A stretch of 64,000 bases of DNA, from the NCBI GenBank assembly GCA_012934845.2, contig WNNJ02001986.1, positions 1 through 64,000 on the forward strand. Direction: 5' to 3'. Source of the DNA: Pomphorhynchus laevis (lineage: Eukaryota; Acanthocephala; Palaeacanthocephala; Echinorhynchida; Pomphorhynchidae). Positions 1 to 10,677 of this stretch are shown piece by piece. The notes under the pieces are model-generated. The model was not told the origin of the DNA and did not search any database. It saw nothing but the letters and a program-made list of their open reading frames with translations. Each line of letters starts with the position of its first letter. Position 1 is the stretch's first letter. The position numbers and the translations under genes were made by a program.

Positions 1-107
1 TTTCGATCGACACATCCAATAATCATGAACAGGTATTGAACCCTGTTTCTTATATTTGAGAAGTAATTGATTAAGTTTCCTCTCTCGGCAACGAGTTGGA
101 TCCTTAT
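1..107 (+). repeat. Inverted-repeat arm, left, of PLE1
   Basis: Bases 1-107 are the reverse complement of 918-1024, essentially without mismatch, ending at the shared TTGGATCCTTAT. The arms enclose the first RT copy. Because the match reaches base 1, the left arm probably continues outside the window. Confidence 0.9.
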
Positions 108-684
108 AAACTACAGATCATGGAGGATAGCTTCGTTTCGAGGATTAAAATGATAATGACAGCGGATGTCAAGTCTCTTTTCAGCAGCGTACCTGTTGCT
201 AAAGCAATTGCCCTAGCAGCTGACAAGCTCGCTGAGTCTAATACTTCGTGGAGACTCCCAAATGAGAGTTGGCGGGGATTACTTTACGTATGCACTGTGC
301 AATCACATTTTCAACTTGAGGGAGTGATGTATGACCAAAGTGGAGGGCTATCCATGGAAAGTCCGCTTGCACCAGCGTTGGCGGAGTTGTACATGAGGGT
401 CTGGGAGAGCAGCATGCTAAAAAGATTGTAATTGCATCTTGTACTGGCGCAGGTATGTGGATGATGTATTGATATTCACAGCAAGTGTCTTTGACACTAT
501 TCTTATGAAGAGCACTTTGAACAGTTTAGATGATGATATAAAATGGGATGTTTCTATTGGAGATAATCTAGAGGTTGGTTTTTTTGATGTCAAGATCCAG
601 ATCATTAACAACAATTTGGTCACCAGTGTATACAGAAAGCCTAATATTCCACTTCAGCTTACACCTTATACATCATTCGACTAG
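96..684 (+). pseudogene. PLE reverse transcriptase, first copy, frameshifted
   Basis: Two overlapping-phase frames (96-431 and 439-684) together give the central RT motifs. Motif A reads TADVKSLFSSVPV. Motif B reads GGLSMESPLAPALAELYM. After a one-frame shift near 431, motif C reads RRYVDDVLIF. This TxDVxSLF / MxSPLxP / RYVDD spacing is that of Penelope-type RTs. The finger region N-terminal to motif A is missing and the frame ends soon after the palm, so only about 180 codons survive of a protein normally several times longer. The same segment recurs 820-822 bp downstream. Not functional as read. Confidence 0.85.
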
Positions 685-917
685 AAGAATGGAAGCTTTC
701 GAGTACTTGCTCGATGTTCTACAGAGCAATAAAATTGTGTAGTACAACGGAGCTTGCAAACAAAGAAAGACAACATATATGGTCCACACCGATTAAATGT
801 GGCTATCCCAAACGTATCATTCATAGAGCCAGTCATCAGGCAATGAGATCTTCGTCGAAACAAAATGAAAATAAACCATAACTTATCTACATTTTCGGAA
901 ACGAAGCGGGACTTTCA

Positions 918-1024
918 ATAAGGATCCAACTCGTTGCCGAGAGAGGAAACTTAATCAATTACTTCTCAAATATAAGAAACAGGGTTCAATACCTGTTCAT
1001 GATTATTGGATGTGTCGATCGAAA
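918..1024 (-). repeat. Inverted-repeat arm, right, of PLE1
   Basis: Reverse complement of bases 1-107. It sits exactly between the first RT copy and the start of the second, so it marks the junction between two partial copies of the element. Confidence 0.9.
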
Positions 1025-1037
1025 TGCAAACCTGATC

Positions 1038-1740
1038 AGCTGACAAGCTCGCTGAGTCTAATACTTCGTGGAGACTCCCAAATGAGAGTTGGCGGGGATT
1101 ACTTTACGTATGCACTGTGCAATCACATTTTCAACTTGAGGGAGTGATGTATGACCAAAGTGGAGGGCTATCCATGGAAAGTCCGCTTGCACCAGCGTTG
1201 GCGGAGTTGTACATGAGGGTCTGGGAGAGCAGCATGCTAAAAAGATTGTAATTGCATCTTGTACTGGCGCAGGTATGTGGATGATGTATTGATATTCACA
1301 GCAAGTGTCTTTGACACTATTCTTATGAAGAGCACTTTGAACAGTTTAGATGATGATATAAAATGGGATGTTTCTATTGGAGATAATCTAGAGGTTGGTT
1401 TTTTTTGATGTCAAGATCCAGATCATTAACAACAATTTGGTCACCAGTGCATACAGAAAGCCTAATATTCCACTTCAGCTTACACCTTATACATCATTCC
1501 GACTAGAAGAATGGAAGCTTTCGAGTACTTGCTCGATGTTCTACAGAGCAATAAAATTGTGTAGTACAACGGAGCTTGCAAACAAAGAAAGACAACATAT
1601 ATGGTCCACACCGATTAAATGTGGCTATCCCAAACGTATCATTCATAGAGCCAGTCATCAGGCAATGAGATCTTCGTCGAAACAAAATGAAAAGAAACCA
1701 TAACTTATCTACATTTTCGGAAACGAAGCGGGACTTTTAA
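1038..1740 (+). pseudogene. PLE1 reverse transcriptase, second (direct) copy
   Basis: Direct duplicate of 218-917. The offset grows from 820 to 822 because this copy has an extra T in the poly-T near 1402 and an extra C near 1500. Those two insertions restore one continuous frame (1395-1703) where the first copy has a stop at 684. Motif B and the YVDD region are present, but the frameshift between them persists. The near-identity of the copies implies a recent duplication, either at insertion or in the assembly. Confidence 0.82.
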
Positions 1741-2177
1741 ATCAAGAAGAGGGTTCATGATGCTGGTAACAACGTAAGGAAGCAAATTAGGACTGATTAT
1801 AAATGCCCATTACGTCTGTCTAGTTTTTCAAACGCAAACCTAAGAAAAACAGTATAGGTTGTGTATATTCGATACCCTGTCGAGATTGTTATCACAAATA
1901 TATTGGTCAAACGGGTGAAAAGCTGGAAACACGTGTAGGACAGCACTGTCGATATATAAAAACGGCCAACTCATCATCAGCGGTCTTCAATCATTGCAAG
2001 AACAGTGATCACATAATTTATTTTGATGGTGCTGAAGTTCTTTGCCAAGAGACGAATAAGAAAATTAGAACAATTAAGAAAGCTTTTTTCTTAAGACAAG
2101 AATGTGGCAAAGTCTTTGAAGGCAATAAAACAGACGTTATTTTGAGATTGCCACAATACGGTTTGCAGTTGGAATAA
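1741..2177 (+). pseudogene. GIY-YIG endonuclease domain of PLE1
   Basis: From 1851 to the stop at 2175-2177 the frame reads GCVYSIPCRDCYHKYIGQTG, then an arginine in ETRVGQH, a downstream VFNHC...DH segment and a final FLRQE. This is the GIY-YIG nuclease found at the C-terminus of Penelope-like RTs (VY...YIGQTG, catalytic Arg, Glu). The CxxC pair before YIGQTG is also typical. Upstream, 1741-1850 stays open in another frame, so there is one frameshift near 1850. The domain would nick the target during target-primed reverse transcription. Confidence 0.85.
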
Positions 2178-2424
2178 ACATGTAATTTTTGGATTGATTT
2201 GTATTTTAATTTGATTTTGTTTTATATGGTGTTTTATTCTTTAGTGTTTTATCTTTTTATTCGTGTTTTATTATTTTAGTGCTTTTTAGCCAAATTTTAT
2301 CCAATTGAACTTTAATACTTGTGTTTTGTAATTTTAGGTAAAAAAATTTCTTTGATGTTTTTGTTGTAAGTGTATATGTGTTGTGTAGTTGTGATTTTAC
2401 TGTTTGAATTTTTGATTTTTTTGC

Positions 2425-2473
2425 CTGAAGAAGGTCGCTAGGAGCGACTGAAAATTTGTAAAAGTTTTCAAAT
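2425..2473 (+). ncRNA. Hammerhead-ribozyme-like fold at the PLE1 3' end
   Basis: CTGAAGA (2425-2431) fits the hammerhead core CUGANGA. A 6-bp helix follows (GTCGCT 2434-2439 with AGCGAC 2443-2448), then GAAA (2450-2453), then a hairpin ATTTG/CAAAT (2454-2458 with 2469-2473). Core, helix II, GAAA and helix III occur in type I hammerhead order. Hammerhead motifs are an established feature of Penelope-like elements. The A-T pair and bulged G next to the core, and no evident helix I, suggest a degenerate or non-cleaving copy. Confidence 0.5.
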
Positions 2474-2521
2474 AAATTCCCTACCTTGCAATTTCTTCAA
2501 CAAATATGAGTGGGAATTTTT

Positions 2522-2603
2522 ACCAACGAATAAATATCTATATAAAAATGAATACTTGTACATATAATAATGAATTCTTGTACATATAAAAATGAATAAC
2601 CAT
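2522..2603 (+). repeat. Short tandem repeat, about 26 bp
   Basis: About three imperfect units of the pattern TATAAAAATGAATACTTGTA lie directly after the PLE1 3' end. No coding potential is seen. Confidence 0.6.
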
Positions 2604-2627
2604 GTAATCATGTTCTGATAGACCACA

Positions 2628-2912
2628 TTGCTCTCTCACAAACACGTCCCCATTCCATCTCACTGCTACTCCCCTCAGCTTATCCTCACGGAACTCTTTC
2701 ATCTTCTCTCTGTGTCACCTACCGAAGTCTCATCTGTTTTCATGTCATTGCCCAGTAAAACCTCACCTGCCGATCCCTGCCTACCCCCATACTTAAATCC
2801 ATATGCTTATCGATATCTCCTTTCCTCACCTTACATGTTTAACTCGTCCATTCGCAGTCATATATTTCCTTCACACTGGAAATCCACCATCGTTCGTCCC
2901 CTCCTAAAATAA
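2628..2912 (+). pseudogene. CR1-like element, region before the RT palm
   Basis: Ninety-four codons. The C-terminal part (FPSHWKSTIVRPLLK) is the pre-palm motif found in CR1, L2 and Jockey RTs just before NYRPISLL. A stop follows immediately at 2910-2912, where an intact element would continue. The N-terminal part resembles the linker between endonuclease and RT. Same position and sequence type as 19404-19607. Confidence 0.7.
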
Positions 2913-3049
2913 CAATCGCTCGACCCCTCACTTCTAAGCTTTTAGAGCGCCTTATCTTAATACAGATTAACGTGTACCTCTCTTCACACAATCTTAACCC
3001 TCCTTTCTAATCCGCTTTTCGCTTTAATGACCTCACAGAAATCGCCTGC

Positions 3050-3508
3050 ATGAAAGTTTACAACGACCTACTCATTTCTCGTGATAAGGCTCTATATGAT
3101 GTTCTCATCTCCCTCAAACTCTCATCCGCCTTCGACATCGTCGACCACTCCATCCTCCTTTCTCGCCTTCGTTATGATTACGGCTTTACTTCTTCATCCG
3201 TTGCATGGTTTGCCTCATATCTACCCGACCGTTCTTTTCGACTATGTTCAAATTCATCATCCTCTCATACCGTCTCTATTTTCTGCGCGGTCCCACAAGG
3301 TTCAGTCCTAGAATCTCTACTTTTCTCTCTACTACTTGTCGATCTCTCTCCGTTTATCAAACCATACTCCTTTAAGGTCATCCAATACGCCGATGACATC
3401 CTCATATATGCTCATACACCTGCCATCGCATACACGATATCGCAAATTTTGCATCCGACTGTTTCTCTTCTATCTACAAACGTCTCTTCCATCTTCATAT
3501 CGTTCTAA
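3050..3508 (+). pseudogene. CR1-like reverse transcriptase palm
   Basis: A 152-codon frame with motif A (LKLSSAFDIVDHSILLSRL), the WFASYLPDRS segment, motif B (VPQGSVLESLLFSLLLVDLS) and motif C (QYADDILIYAH). These are ordered and spaced as in CR1/L2/Jockey RTs. Glu and Ser replace the usual Gly-Pro in VLGPLLF. The frame stops shortly after YADD, and the thumb continues in other frames. RT would act at the chromosomal target by target-primed synthesis. This copy is broken. Confidence 0.83.
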
Positions 3509-3660
3509 ACCCAGACAAGTCCAAAATAATATGGATCATCCACCGTCAACCTAACATATCCCCTCCCCCTGTATATTTTGCCTTACCAATCATCCCCATA
3601 GTCCATAATGTCACTTTCTTAGGATTCCATTTCGATGACCACCGTTCACTTAAACCCTTC

Positions 3661-4229
3661 GTGTGCGACAATGTCCGCTCGTCTAACTTAATTCTACGTG
3701 ACATCCGCCGTATCCGCCCACATATCGACTTCCGTTCCTGTATGTATATTCTTTCATCGCTTCTATTCTCTAAAATCGATTACTGCCTCAGTCTTTTTGA
3801 CAATTCTCCAAAATCCATCATCCTACCCCTACAACGCATCATCAACTCCGCCGTTAGATTGTTCTTACTTTCTTAGGATTCCATTTCGATGACCACCGTT
3901 CACTTAAACCCTTCGTGTGCGAAGGGTTTAACCATCCACATCCGCATACAACTTCGCCTTCTTCTCGTAACTTTTCGTCTTTTCGCTATCGGCTCCCCAT
4001 TCTTCATCAACCTCCCTTTTTTAGAAGACACTCGTCCAACCTCTCTCTATCACTGCGTTCTCGTAATTCCCTCTTACTCTACGTTCCCATCTTCTCTAAC
4101 AACTACGGTATCCGATCCTTCTTCGTCGCCACCCCACTCGCCTGGAATCAGCTTTCACTCGACGTCCGCTGCGCTCCCTTTTTTATTACATTCAAATGTC
4201 GTCACCATATTAAACTTCTAGATACATGA
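3661..4229 (+). pseudogene. CR1-like RT thumb and C-terminal tail
   Basis: Frames 3661-3876 and 3915-4229 carry the post-palm region. The first includes IDFRSCMYILSSLLFSKIDY, typical of the thumb where the KxxxxYCxxxW-like segment follows. The second ends in GIRSFFVATPLAWNQLSLDV and FKCRHHIKLLDT, matching the C-terminus of CR1-like ORF2, followed by TGA or TAG and the UTR. A frameshift and a short duplication of TTCACTTAAACCCTTCGTG (3647-3665 and 3898-3916) separate them. Confidence 0.7.
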
Positions 4230-4244
4230 TTTAGAATTTTGGTT

Positions 4245-4292
4245 GTTGTGGCCATGTAAGCGTGCGCAGGCACGCATTTGCCACGTAAAAAT
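4245..4292 (+). other. 3'-UTR hairpin of the CR1-like element
   Basis: GCGTGC (4260-4265) pairs with GCACGC (4270-4275) over a 4-nt loop. The surrounding 45-bp block, from GTTGTGG to TTTGCCACGT, recurs at 34410-34456 with a base change only in the loop and two flanking positions. Conservation at this position suggests a 3' recognition structure for the element RT. That role is inference. Confidence 0.6.
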
Positions 4293-4500
4293 AGATCTTA
4301 TTTTATCGTAGTTTTATAGTAGTAAACTTTTTATCTAATACCGTAGAATAAAATAGATAGATTAGAATGTGATAATATCAACTAAGTTTAATTACGGAAT
4401 TAATTTTATTGTCTTTACGCATTGATTGCTATTCATTGATCTCAATTTTCAACGTCTACGTCAAGACAATTCTACCCAGCTAATCTAACGCAATGCAGAA

Positions 4501-5250
4501 TACTCGTGAGTCTTTTTCACTGAATATTCTTCAGTGGAATTCGGAGGTGCTTCTGCCCTTAGACTTCTATCCGGTAGAGATGCAGATGTTATAGACCTTC
4601 AAGAGACACGGTCTATCCGTCTCCCCCAGGACATTACTTGTATCATCCCTATGCACATTTATTCCCACTATACTCCGTACATAACCACACCTCACTCATC
4701 TTCTCAAGGTCTTCTATACTTAGTGAAATGTTCCTTTAGATCCTCCCTCCTGCTAAACTTCTCTTGTTCAGCCATGTCTTGCTTAGTTATATCACTGTAA
4801 GAACGGTAAACACCTCAGTCTAGCCAATGTCTACATCCGTCCAGGTGAGATTCACAAGAACCGTGACCTCCTTGATAGGATTTTGGATAGTGGCTATGAC
4901 ATGGTACTTGGTGATTTCAACGACAGAACTGGTCGTTGGATTAATACAGCAATTCGCAGAGCCAGGAACGGTTATCTTATTCATTGACCACCAACCCCTA
5001 CCTTTTATTGCACATCAACAAATTCTATCATCGACATACTACTGCTTCACTCGAGGTGGCTGTTAAAACCCCTCTTCACGGAGCAGTCGCGCCAACATCT
5101 GACCACCGCTCATGATCTAATTCGCTGGCGGATTGAAGAGGATGCGTTGCTTCTGAGGAGATTCCACATTGACCTATTAGAGTGGCTTTCTTTCAGGCAA
5201 CTATCCAACGCTTCCCCTGAATTGGGCATGATAGTCTGACCGAATTTAAT
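4501..5250 (+). pseudogene. Endonuclease domain of family 2, copy A
   Basis: Frames in three phases recover the APE endonuclease order. First come ILQWNSE and DVIDLQETRS (the catalytic ET of the second motif). Then NVYIRP, and then MVLGDFNDRTGRWIN, with the GDFN motif at about 4895-4935. A stop falls at TTCATTGACC (near 4981) and frames shift at about 4797 and 5066. The domain would nick the insertion site. Confidence 0.75.
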
Positions 5251-5652
5251 TCCTACCTATCTTCGAAAGCTTACGCGTTGCTCTCAACTACCTATAAAGG
5301 TCGTATTTACAGTCCCACTCCGGCAAAACTCAAAACCTTAGCTTATATGTTGCGTCTCCCCAATCTCTCTGTTTCTGCCAGACAGGCTCTCTCGAATGAA
5401 TATTGAAGCACCAGGTATAGGTTCCAACTGGGTAAGGATAGGGCAAACATTGCTTCCCTTAATCCAGCTCAGTCTTCCTTTTGGAAGATATTCAAGGATA
5501 AATTTGTCTGTTGGAAGGATAGAACATTCGGTTGGATTGGTAGTAAAGATCTTGATATAGTTTTAAAGAAGTCGCTATTCCTACATAATTATGGAGCCAC
5601 TCAATCACCTCAGCCAATCACGCCTTGGGGGATTTGAGGGGTAGGAACCTAT

Positions 5653-6670
5653 TTGTCACAGATAACCTTAACTCTTGGGGGCCTCCCGGGCACCTCTAAA
5701 TCCGTCACTCCACTTTCTTCTCGAGTCTGTCAGCTTTCGACAGCCGAACAAAGAAGAGAAGTGGCCGTCACAATGCCATTAGCATACCCTTCCGATGTAG
5801 CCGGCATCAACATTAGTCGTCGAATTTTTATACCTAAAAGAAATCCGCTCTCCTGTTCTAAAAACCTGCGGCCCATTTCGATACAAAACTCCCTCATCTC
5901 CATTTACGAAAAAGGACTTGCGCGTAAAATCCGCGACCATCTATATAGGCGTAATTTAATCCAGCCAGGTTTTCATGGGTTTGTTAAAGTCGCTCGATCC
6001 ATTCAGCAATAGGTGAAGTGCAGCAGTTTTGTCAGGAAAATGGCCATCATCTCGTTGTGGCTGTTTTCCATGGCTTTCTGCTGCATTTGACCGTATCTCA
6101 ATACCCTTCGTTATCTCCTTTATCAGGTCTCTCAGGTTGCATGAGAGAATTAATAACAAGGTGGAGATTTTGCTTTACACCAAGCGATTCTTCTATGAAG
6201 ACGACCCTGATGCGCGTCAGTTCTACCCTATTACGGGTGTGCATCAAGGATCCACACTTTCTCCAATCTTGTATCTTGCTGCCTCCATTATACTCTACAA
6301 AAAGTTAAACGCGATCAACATCTTGTAGTATACGCTGATGATACCACAACCCTGATTCTGAACACAGGTGCAAAGATGTTGTCTAGGACATCAACCGTTT
6401 CTTTTAAAGATTAAAAGATCAGCTCCCCGTTTCCAATCTTATTCTAAACTCTAGCATATCGCAGGTGGTTGTTTTTCATGGCACCCCTGAGACCAAAAAG
6501 AAACTTAAGAAACTTCTCGAGTCGAGTAAAATACCTGGGGTTCACCGTTACGGCGAATTGGTCGGCGAAAGCTGACCTGGATAGACTTAAACGTATTCTG
6601 AATAGAGAGCTAGGTGGGTCCTGAAACGGGCCCCGTATTTGCAATTGAATGGGAAAAACCAAGTACATCT
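5653..6670 (+). pseudogene. Reverse transcriptase of family 2, copy A
   Basis: The finger region reads IPKRNPLS...NLRPISIQNSLISIYEKGLA (5653-6012). Motif A is degraded (VAVFHGF... at about 6055). Motif B reads ITGVHQGSTLSPILYLAAS (about 6229-6290). Motif C survives only as a stop-interrupted YADDTT at about 6329. A downstream thumb segment matches VVFHGTPETKKKLKK (6465-6510). At least three frameshifts separate these. The better-preserved counterpart at 10678-11070 shows intact motif A, B and C spacing. Confidence 0.75.
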
Positions 6671-6964
6671 TTAAGATACTTTAGCCATCTCGGGATTAGT
6701 CTTCTTTTCTAGAAGACGTTCCCCAGAGCAAAGGCTAAGGTTTCTCAAGCTCGTTGTCCCTCATTTCCTCAGCATAGTTCGCCTCGATTGAATTCTTCAT
6801 GTGAAAGACCCCGAGTGGTTCAGTCGGAAGGCGGCGTGTTGAATTGGTTGGAGAGCTTAGCTCCCACTGGACCTGAGGCCGTGAGTTTTGGCGAAGACTA
6901 ACAACGACATTTTTTTGTGGTCGCTGATCTGACTTGTTATAGTTGTTTTTGTTTTACATGTTAA

Positions 6965-7945
6965 CCCTGAACCTTGTATTATTTTTTTAAAGAAACTTTA
7001 GAAAAAATATAGTGTTACTCTTTAAAAACTATTGCTACATAAAGTGTTTCTACAGTTTTAGCCTACAGAGTTAAAAGCTCTGATTATAATAAACTGATTA
7101 CAAGAAATAAAATTATACCACGAACTAAATTATAAATCGAGGACGAAATTTACATTAAGGACGAACTATTACTGGGCATATCGAACTATATGTGTCTAAT
7201 AGTACATACATATCATTGCTGAATATAATCATATCATTTAATAAATGTCATTACATATCATTATATAAACTTCAGACACTTTAGAAATGCCATGAAGATA
7301 CGTCTGTTTACATGATTCACGACCTCAAGCGGTAGACTATTCCAAGCAGGTACAACAAGTACATTATGTGTATTCAAAATCAATTGAGTGTTGAGATAAT
7401 TAAGAACTCATTCGATTGATCGTTCAGAATTTTTCTGGTGTAGAATCACGGTTGAAGAAACATTTTCAAGCTTGATTGTTGTTCTCATTTATCGCAGTCC
7501 TTTAGCTGACTCACAAAACATTAGGATGGATATTACACGATTTTTGCTCACATACAATACGATCAGATAAACGAGTCTACGTATTTTATACGATATATAA
7601 ATAAAAATAAATAATAATTGTAAAATTTTATGCAATTTATTATTATATCAAGTTAAAATAAAAAATGAAATTATATATATTATATTATATATTATTTATA
7701 TTATTATTTATATTATATTAAAATTTATAATTAAAATTTAAAATAAAAATCAATTTTTATGAATTGACTAATAAATAATAGATGATATATCGGAATAAGG
7801 AATAGAGTCATTATAATATATAATATTTTAACATCACAATTTATATATAACAAATTAAAATATAAAATTGAAATTTAAAAAGTCAATTGTTATAAATAAT
7901 AGATGATGTATAAGAATAAGAATTAGTGGTCATCAATGTTTGTAT
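6965..7945. other. AT-rich spacer with two decayed PLE2 ends
   Basis: No gene seen. Two stretches (about 7740-7815 and 7870-7935) resemble the 3' end of PLE2. Both carry versions of TTGACTAATAAATAATAGATG followed by GAATAAG(A)ATTAG and GTCAT, as at 23475-23540 in reverse order and 54490-54565. The rest is simple A/T sequence. Confidence 0.45.
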
Positions 7946-9760
7946 TTTGAGTGATTTTAATGCAGTACGCACTAATTGGAACAGTTATTCCCATTACCAG
8001 CTGTAAATTTTAGTCCCCTATCCTCTTTGATGATATTAACGAATGCCATCTAAGTCAGCAGGATTATACTAAATTTAGAGGGATCTCTAAAAGTCTGCTC
8101 ACTTTGTGTTTATCCAGTCCGGAATGTAATATTTCCGTTGATTATAGTGACGCCTTGGGTTTGAGCGATCATCGTTTGCTATTTTCTATCTGTACAGTAG
8201 CATAAAACTGCCTCAACAATCTGCGTCTTTGGTGAATTCTTACAAAACCAACTTAGTCGCCTTCAACCGATTCCTAGTATCAGTTGTTTGGAGGGACCCA
8301 TTTAAAGGTAGCCTATAATCAGCTTGATCTTTTTCAAGCATGTAATTGTCACTGTACTTTATCGGTTTTCTCCGCTAAAACGTGCTTCCACCAGCAATTT
8401 AACAAAGTCGTGGTTTGATTCTAAATTGATTATATGCTTAAACGGCGTCATAATTTATTCTCCGATTATAAACGCGGTTTGATCGATTACACAGTTTATT
8501 GCGTGTTTCGGAACAAAGTTACAAAATGTAAGAGTGAGAATAAGATCCACTTTAGGATAAAACTGATGGACGATTTTAAGTTAGACCGTAAAGCCCTCTT
8601 TTCCTATGCATCAAGTAAGTCTAAAAGTGCGCAATCAAAACTATGCATCAAAGTTGATGATAACTTAGTAACCGAAAAGTACTTAATATCTAATAACTTC
8701 TTAACAGAGTTTTTTACGACACTAGGCGATCATTCCCAACAAGTCGATTACAATATGCTTACATGTGACGAATCACGTCCTCATTCCTGGATAAATGCTT
8801 ATTTAGTACGTGATGAATTACTAAGGCTGAAACAATGCTCTTCTGCAGGACCCGATAACATTCAATCCTACTTTGAAACGTTGCCAATAATATAGGAAAT
8901 AATACAGGAAATCGGCAGTCCGAGTAGGATCATATTTATTCGACTCGGTGAGCATTAATTAGAATGGGTTTTCCTCAAGGTTCTATTCTCAGCACATTAG
9001 TATTTTGTTATATTTATAAATGATCTGTCTGACATTATACAGTCACCTTTGATACTGACCCATGTACGCGGATGATATTAAGTTGTGGCGCAATATTAGA
9101 TATGATCTAGATAAAGATATTCTCCAAGCTGACTTGGGCGCTTTTTATAATTGGCAAATGAAAATAAGATAAAAGTTTACGGGGCAAAGTTCAACTATAT
9201 GTATTTTAGCAAACAATATTTAGATCACTATTATATCACAGGATCCGTAGTATTACCTGCAGTCGATCATTTCTAAGACCCAGGAATTGTCGCAGCAAAC
9301 AACTTAAAAACTAAAACAAATACATATAAGATTTGTTTTAGGGCGATGAGAATATTTAGTATTATCAGGATATGTTTCATAAAACTGTCGATCGACAAGT
9401 TACACTATTTGTTTGACGCATACGTAGGCATCATTTTAATACCCTGATCTGAAATGTCGTATCCATTATATGACAGTGAGTTTATCTAGAAAAAAGTCCT
9501 GAGAATAGCATCTAAAGCGTTACAGGTTTGGGAAATCTATCTTCCACTATCGCTAACGGCGTTTAAATATGAAAGCCATGTTTTATATGCGAAACATTAA
9601 AATTCTTTTCATCACTTGTTGTGCTGTGAAAGATCCCAAAAGTCCAATACAACGTTATGATTCCCTTACGAACTGCAACTTACACCAGGAACCATGAATT
9701 TGATGGTTCCATGAATTCAGAGAGTGCACTGAAGGTTGAAAACGCTTAATTGTTTGGCAG
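7945..9760 (+). mobile_element. APE-type non-LTR retrotransposon, group 3, copy 1
   Basis: Begins inside an endonuclease domain: SDFNAVRTNWNSY near 7949, a later LGLSDHRLLFSI near 8157. It continues into a 153-codon linker/pre-RT frame (8434-8895), a motif B remnant (MGFPQGSILSTLVF, near 8963) and an ADD-like MYADDIKLW at about 9062. The thumb is recognisable but stop-ridden to about 9700. It is related to the copies at 13.9-16.5 and 25.9-27.6 kb by the segment KSxRESAxxxLxDxR / SAGPD..S. Confidence 0.7.
8434..8895 (+). pseudogene. Linker and pre-RT region of the group 3 element
   Basis: Longest open frame of this copy. It holds the basic region between endonuclease and RT (KRRHNLFSDYKRGLIDY, FRNKVTKCKSENKIHF) and a YASSKSKS segment. 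It ends in the pre-RT signature LRLKQCSSAGPDNIQSYF, which in Jockey/CR1-like RTs precedes the finger domain (SxGPDxIPxxxLK). It stops at 8893-8895 before the palm. Similar signatures occur at 26390-26440 (NARPFSAAGPDKISSFLLK). Confidence 0.7.
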
Positions 9761-10090
9761 GCCGAGTAATCAAGCATTTGAATTTCCTTCCAGGAAAAAT
9801 ATTATAACTTAATCAAATACCAATTTCAGAAAGAAATTCAACCGTTTACCAGTATTTCAATTTTAGTATTTTTTTCAATTTTTCTATTCTTTATGTGATG
9901 CTAATATATTATCATTTGCTCCAATATAGACTATAATTAATGAAACCGCAGATAACATGTTTATAATTCACATCTTCATAGTCTCCATGCAACTTTGCTG
10001 TAAACCTCTATATTAATAAGAATTGCGCAAAAATTAATAATTAGACTTTTTCAACAGAACATACATAAGTTGATAAAAACACAAAAACAC
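9760..10090. other. Spacer, nothing recognised
   Basis: AT-rich sequence between two retroelement copies. No open frame or repeat unit stands out. Confidence 0.5.
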
Positions 10091-10431
10091 AGTTCGATGA
10101 AATAGCATTCTTCTACGTTCAAATTTCGTCAACAACTGACTTCTTTTATACCTTCACGGCATCAGGTCCAGAGGAATCTTAGTCCCCTGCCGCACCAGCG
10201 CGCCGCCTTCTGACTGAACCATTAGGGGTCTTTTCCCCCCAAGAGTTCAGTCGAGGCAGACCATTGTCGGTAATCACGTGATGAGGTACTTGAGAAATAT
10301 TAGTCTTTGCTTTGGGGAGCGTCCTCTAGAAAAGAAGACTAATACCGAGATAGCCCAAGTACCCCAAATGTGTACTTGGGTTTTCCCATTCGATTGCAGA
10401 TGCTGGCCCGTTTCAGAGCCCACCTAGCTAT

Positions 10432-10620
10432 CTACAAGATACGTTTTAGTATATCCAGGTCAGCTTTCGCCGACCAATTCACCGTATCGGTGAACCCCAG
10501 GTATTTTACTCGACTCGAGAATATAGGGAGTGGATGAGGTTGCAAAATAAAGGAGAGTGCAGAGAGTGCTAATCTTTTAAGTTTCTTTTTGGTCGCAGAG
10601 GTGCCATCAAAGACAACCAC
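10432..10620 (-). pseudogene. Family 2 copy B, region after the RT palm
   Basis: The frame reads VVFDGTSATKKKLKRLALS and ends with KYLGFTDTVNWSAKADLDIL. The YLGF...W box is the usual post-YADD motif of non-LTR RTs (motif E/thumb). It aligns with 6465-6600 of copy A. A frameshift separates it from the palm. Confidence 0.7.
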
Positions 10621-10677
10621 CTGCGATTTGCTGGAGTTTAGAATAAGATTGGAAGCGGGGAGCTGATCTTTTAATCT

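Larger units (their letters stand above)
1..2480 (+). mobile_element. Penelope-like element PLE1, rearranged
   Basis: A decayed Penelope-like retroelement. In order it holds an RT segment (96-684), an inverted-repeat arm, a second copy of most of the RT segment (1038-1740), a GIY-YIG endonuclease remnant (1741-2177), an AT-rich 3' UTR and a hammerhead-like fold (2425-2473). The combination of RT plus GIY-YIG is diagnostic of Penelope-like elements, and partial tandem copies with an inverted piece at one end are the usual outcome of their insertion. The left end lies outside the window. All frames are broken, so the copy is inactive. Confidence 0.88.
2615..4330 (+). mobile_element. CR1/Jockey-like non-LTR retrotransposon, 5'-truncated
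   Basis: The order is the pre-RT segment ending in HWKSTIVRPLLK (2628-2912), the RT palm (3050-3508), thumb (3661-3876) and the C-terminal segment with RSFFVATPLAWNQL (3915-4229). The 3' UTR carries a GC-rich hairpin at 4260-4275. No endonuclease domain is present upstream, so the copy is truncated, as is usual for this class. A related copy lies at 18.8-21.1 kb. The sequence around 3660 recurs near 3880-3920, a short internal duplication. Base composition is richer in C and T than the flanks. Confidence 0.8.
4440..6965 (+). mobile_element. APE-type non-LTR retrotransposon, family 2, copy A
   Basis: A nearly full-length but decayed ORF2. It contains an apurinic-like endonuclease (about 4500-5250), a linker (5250-5780), RT (5780-6440) and a C-terminal region (6440-6900). 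The 3' end contains AAAGACCCCGAGTGGTTCAG, also recognisable in the minus copy B near 10205-10240. Comparison with copy B (10.1-12.56 kb) and copy C (18.04-18.56 kb) defines the family. The clade is not assigned. It is not the same family as the CR1-like copies, because the RT signature differs (ITGVxQGxxLSPILYLAAS). Confidence 0.8.

Noticed and set aside
681-863. Minus-strand frame in the PLE1 RT, present twice
   Set aside because: It is the shadow of the duplicated plus-strand RT segment; the duplicate at 1503-1685 is identical for the same reason.
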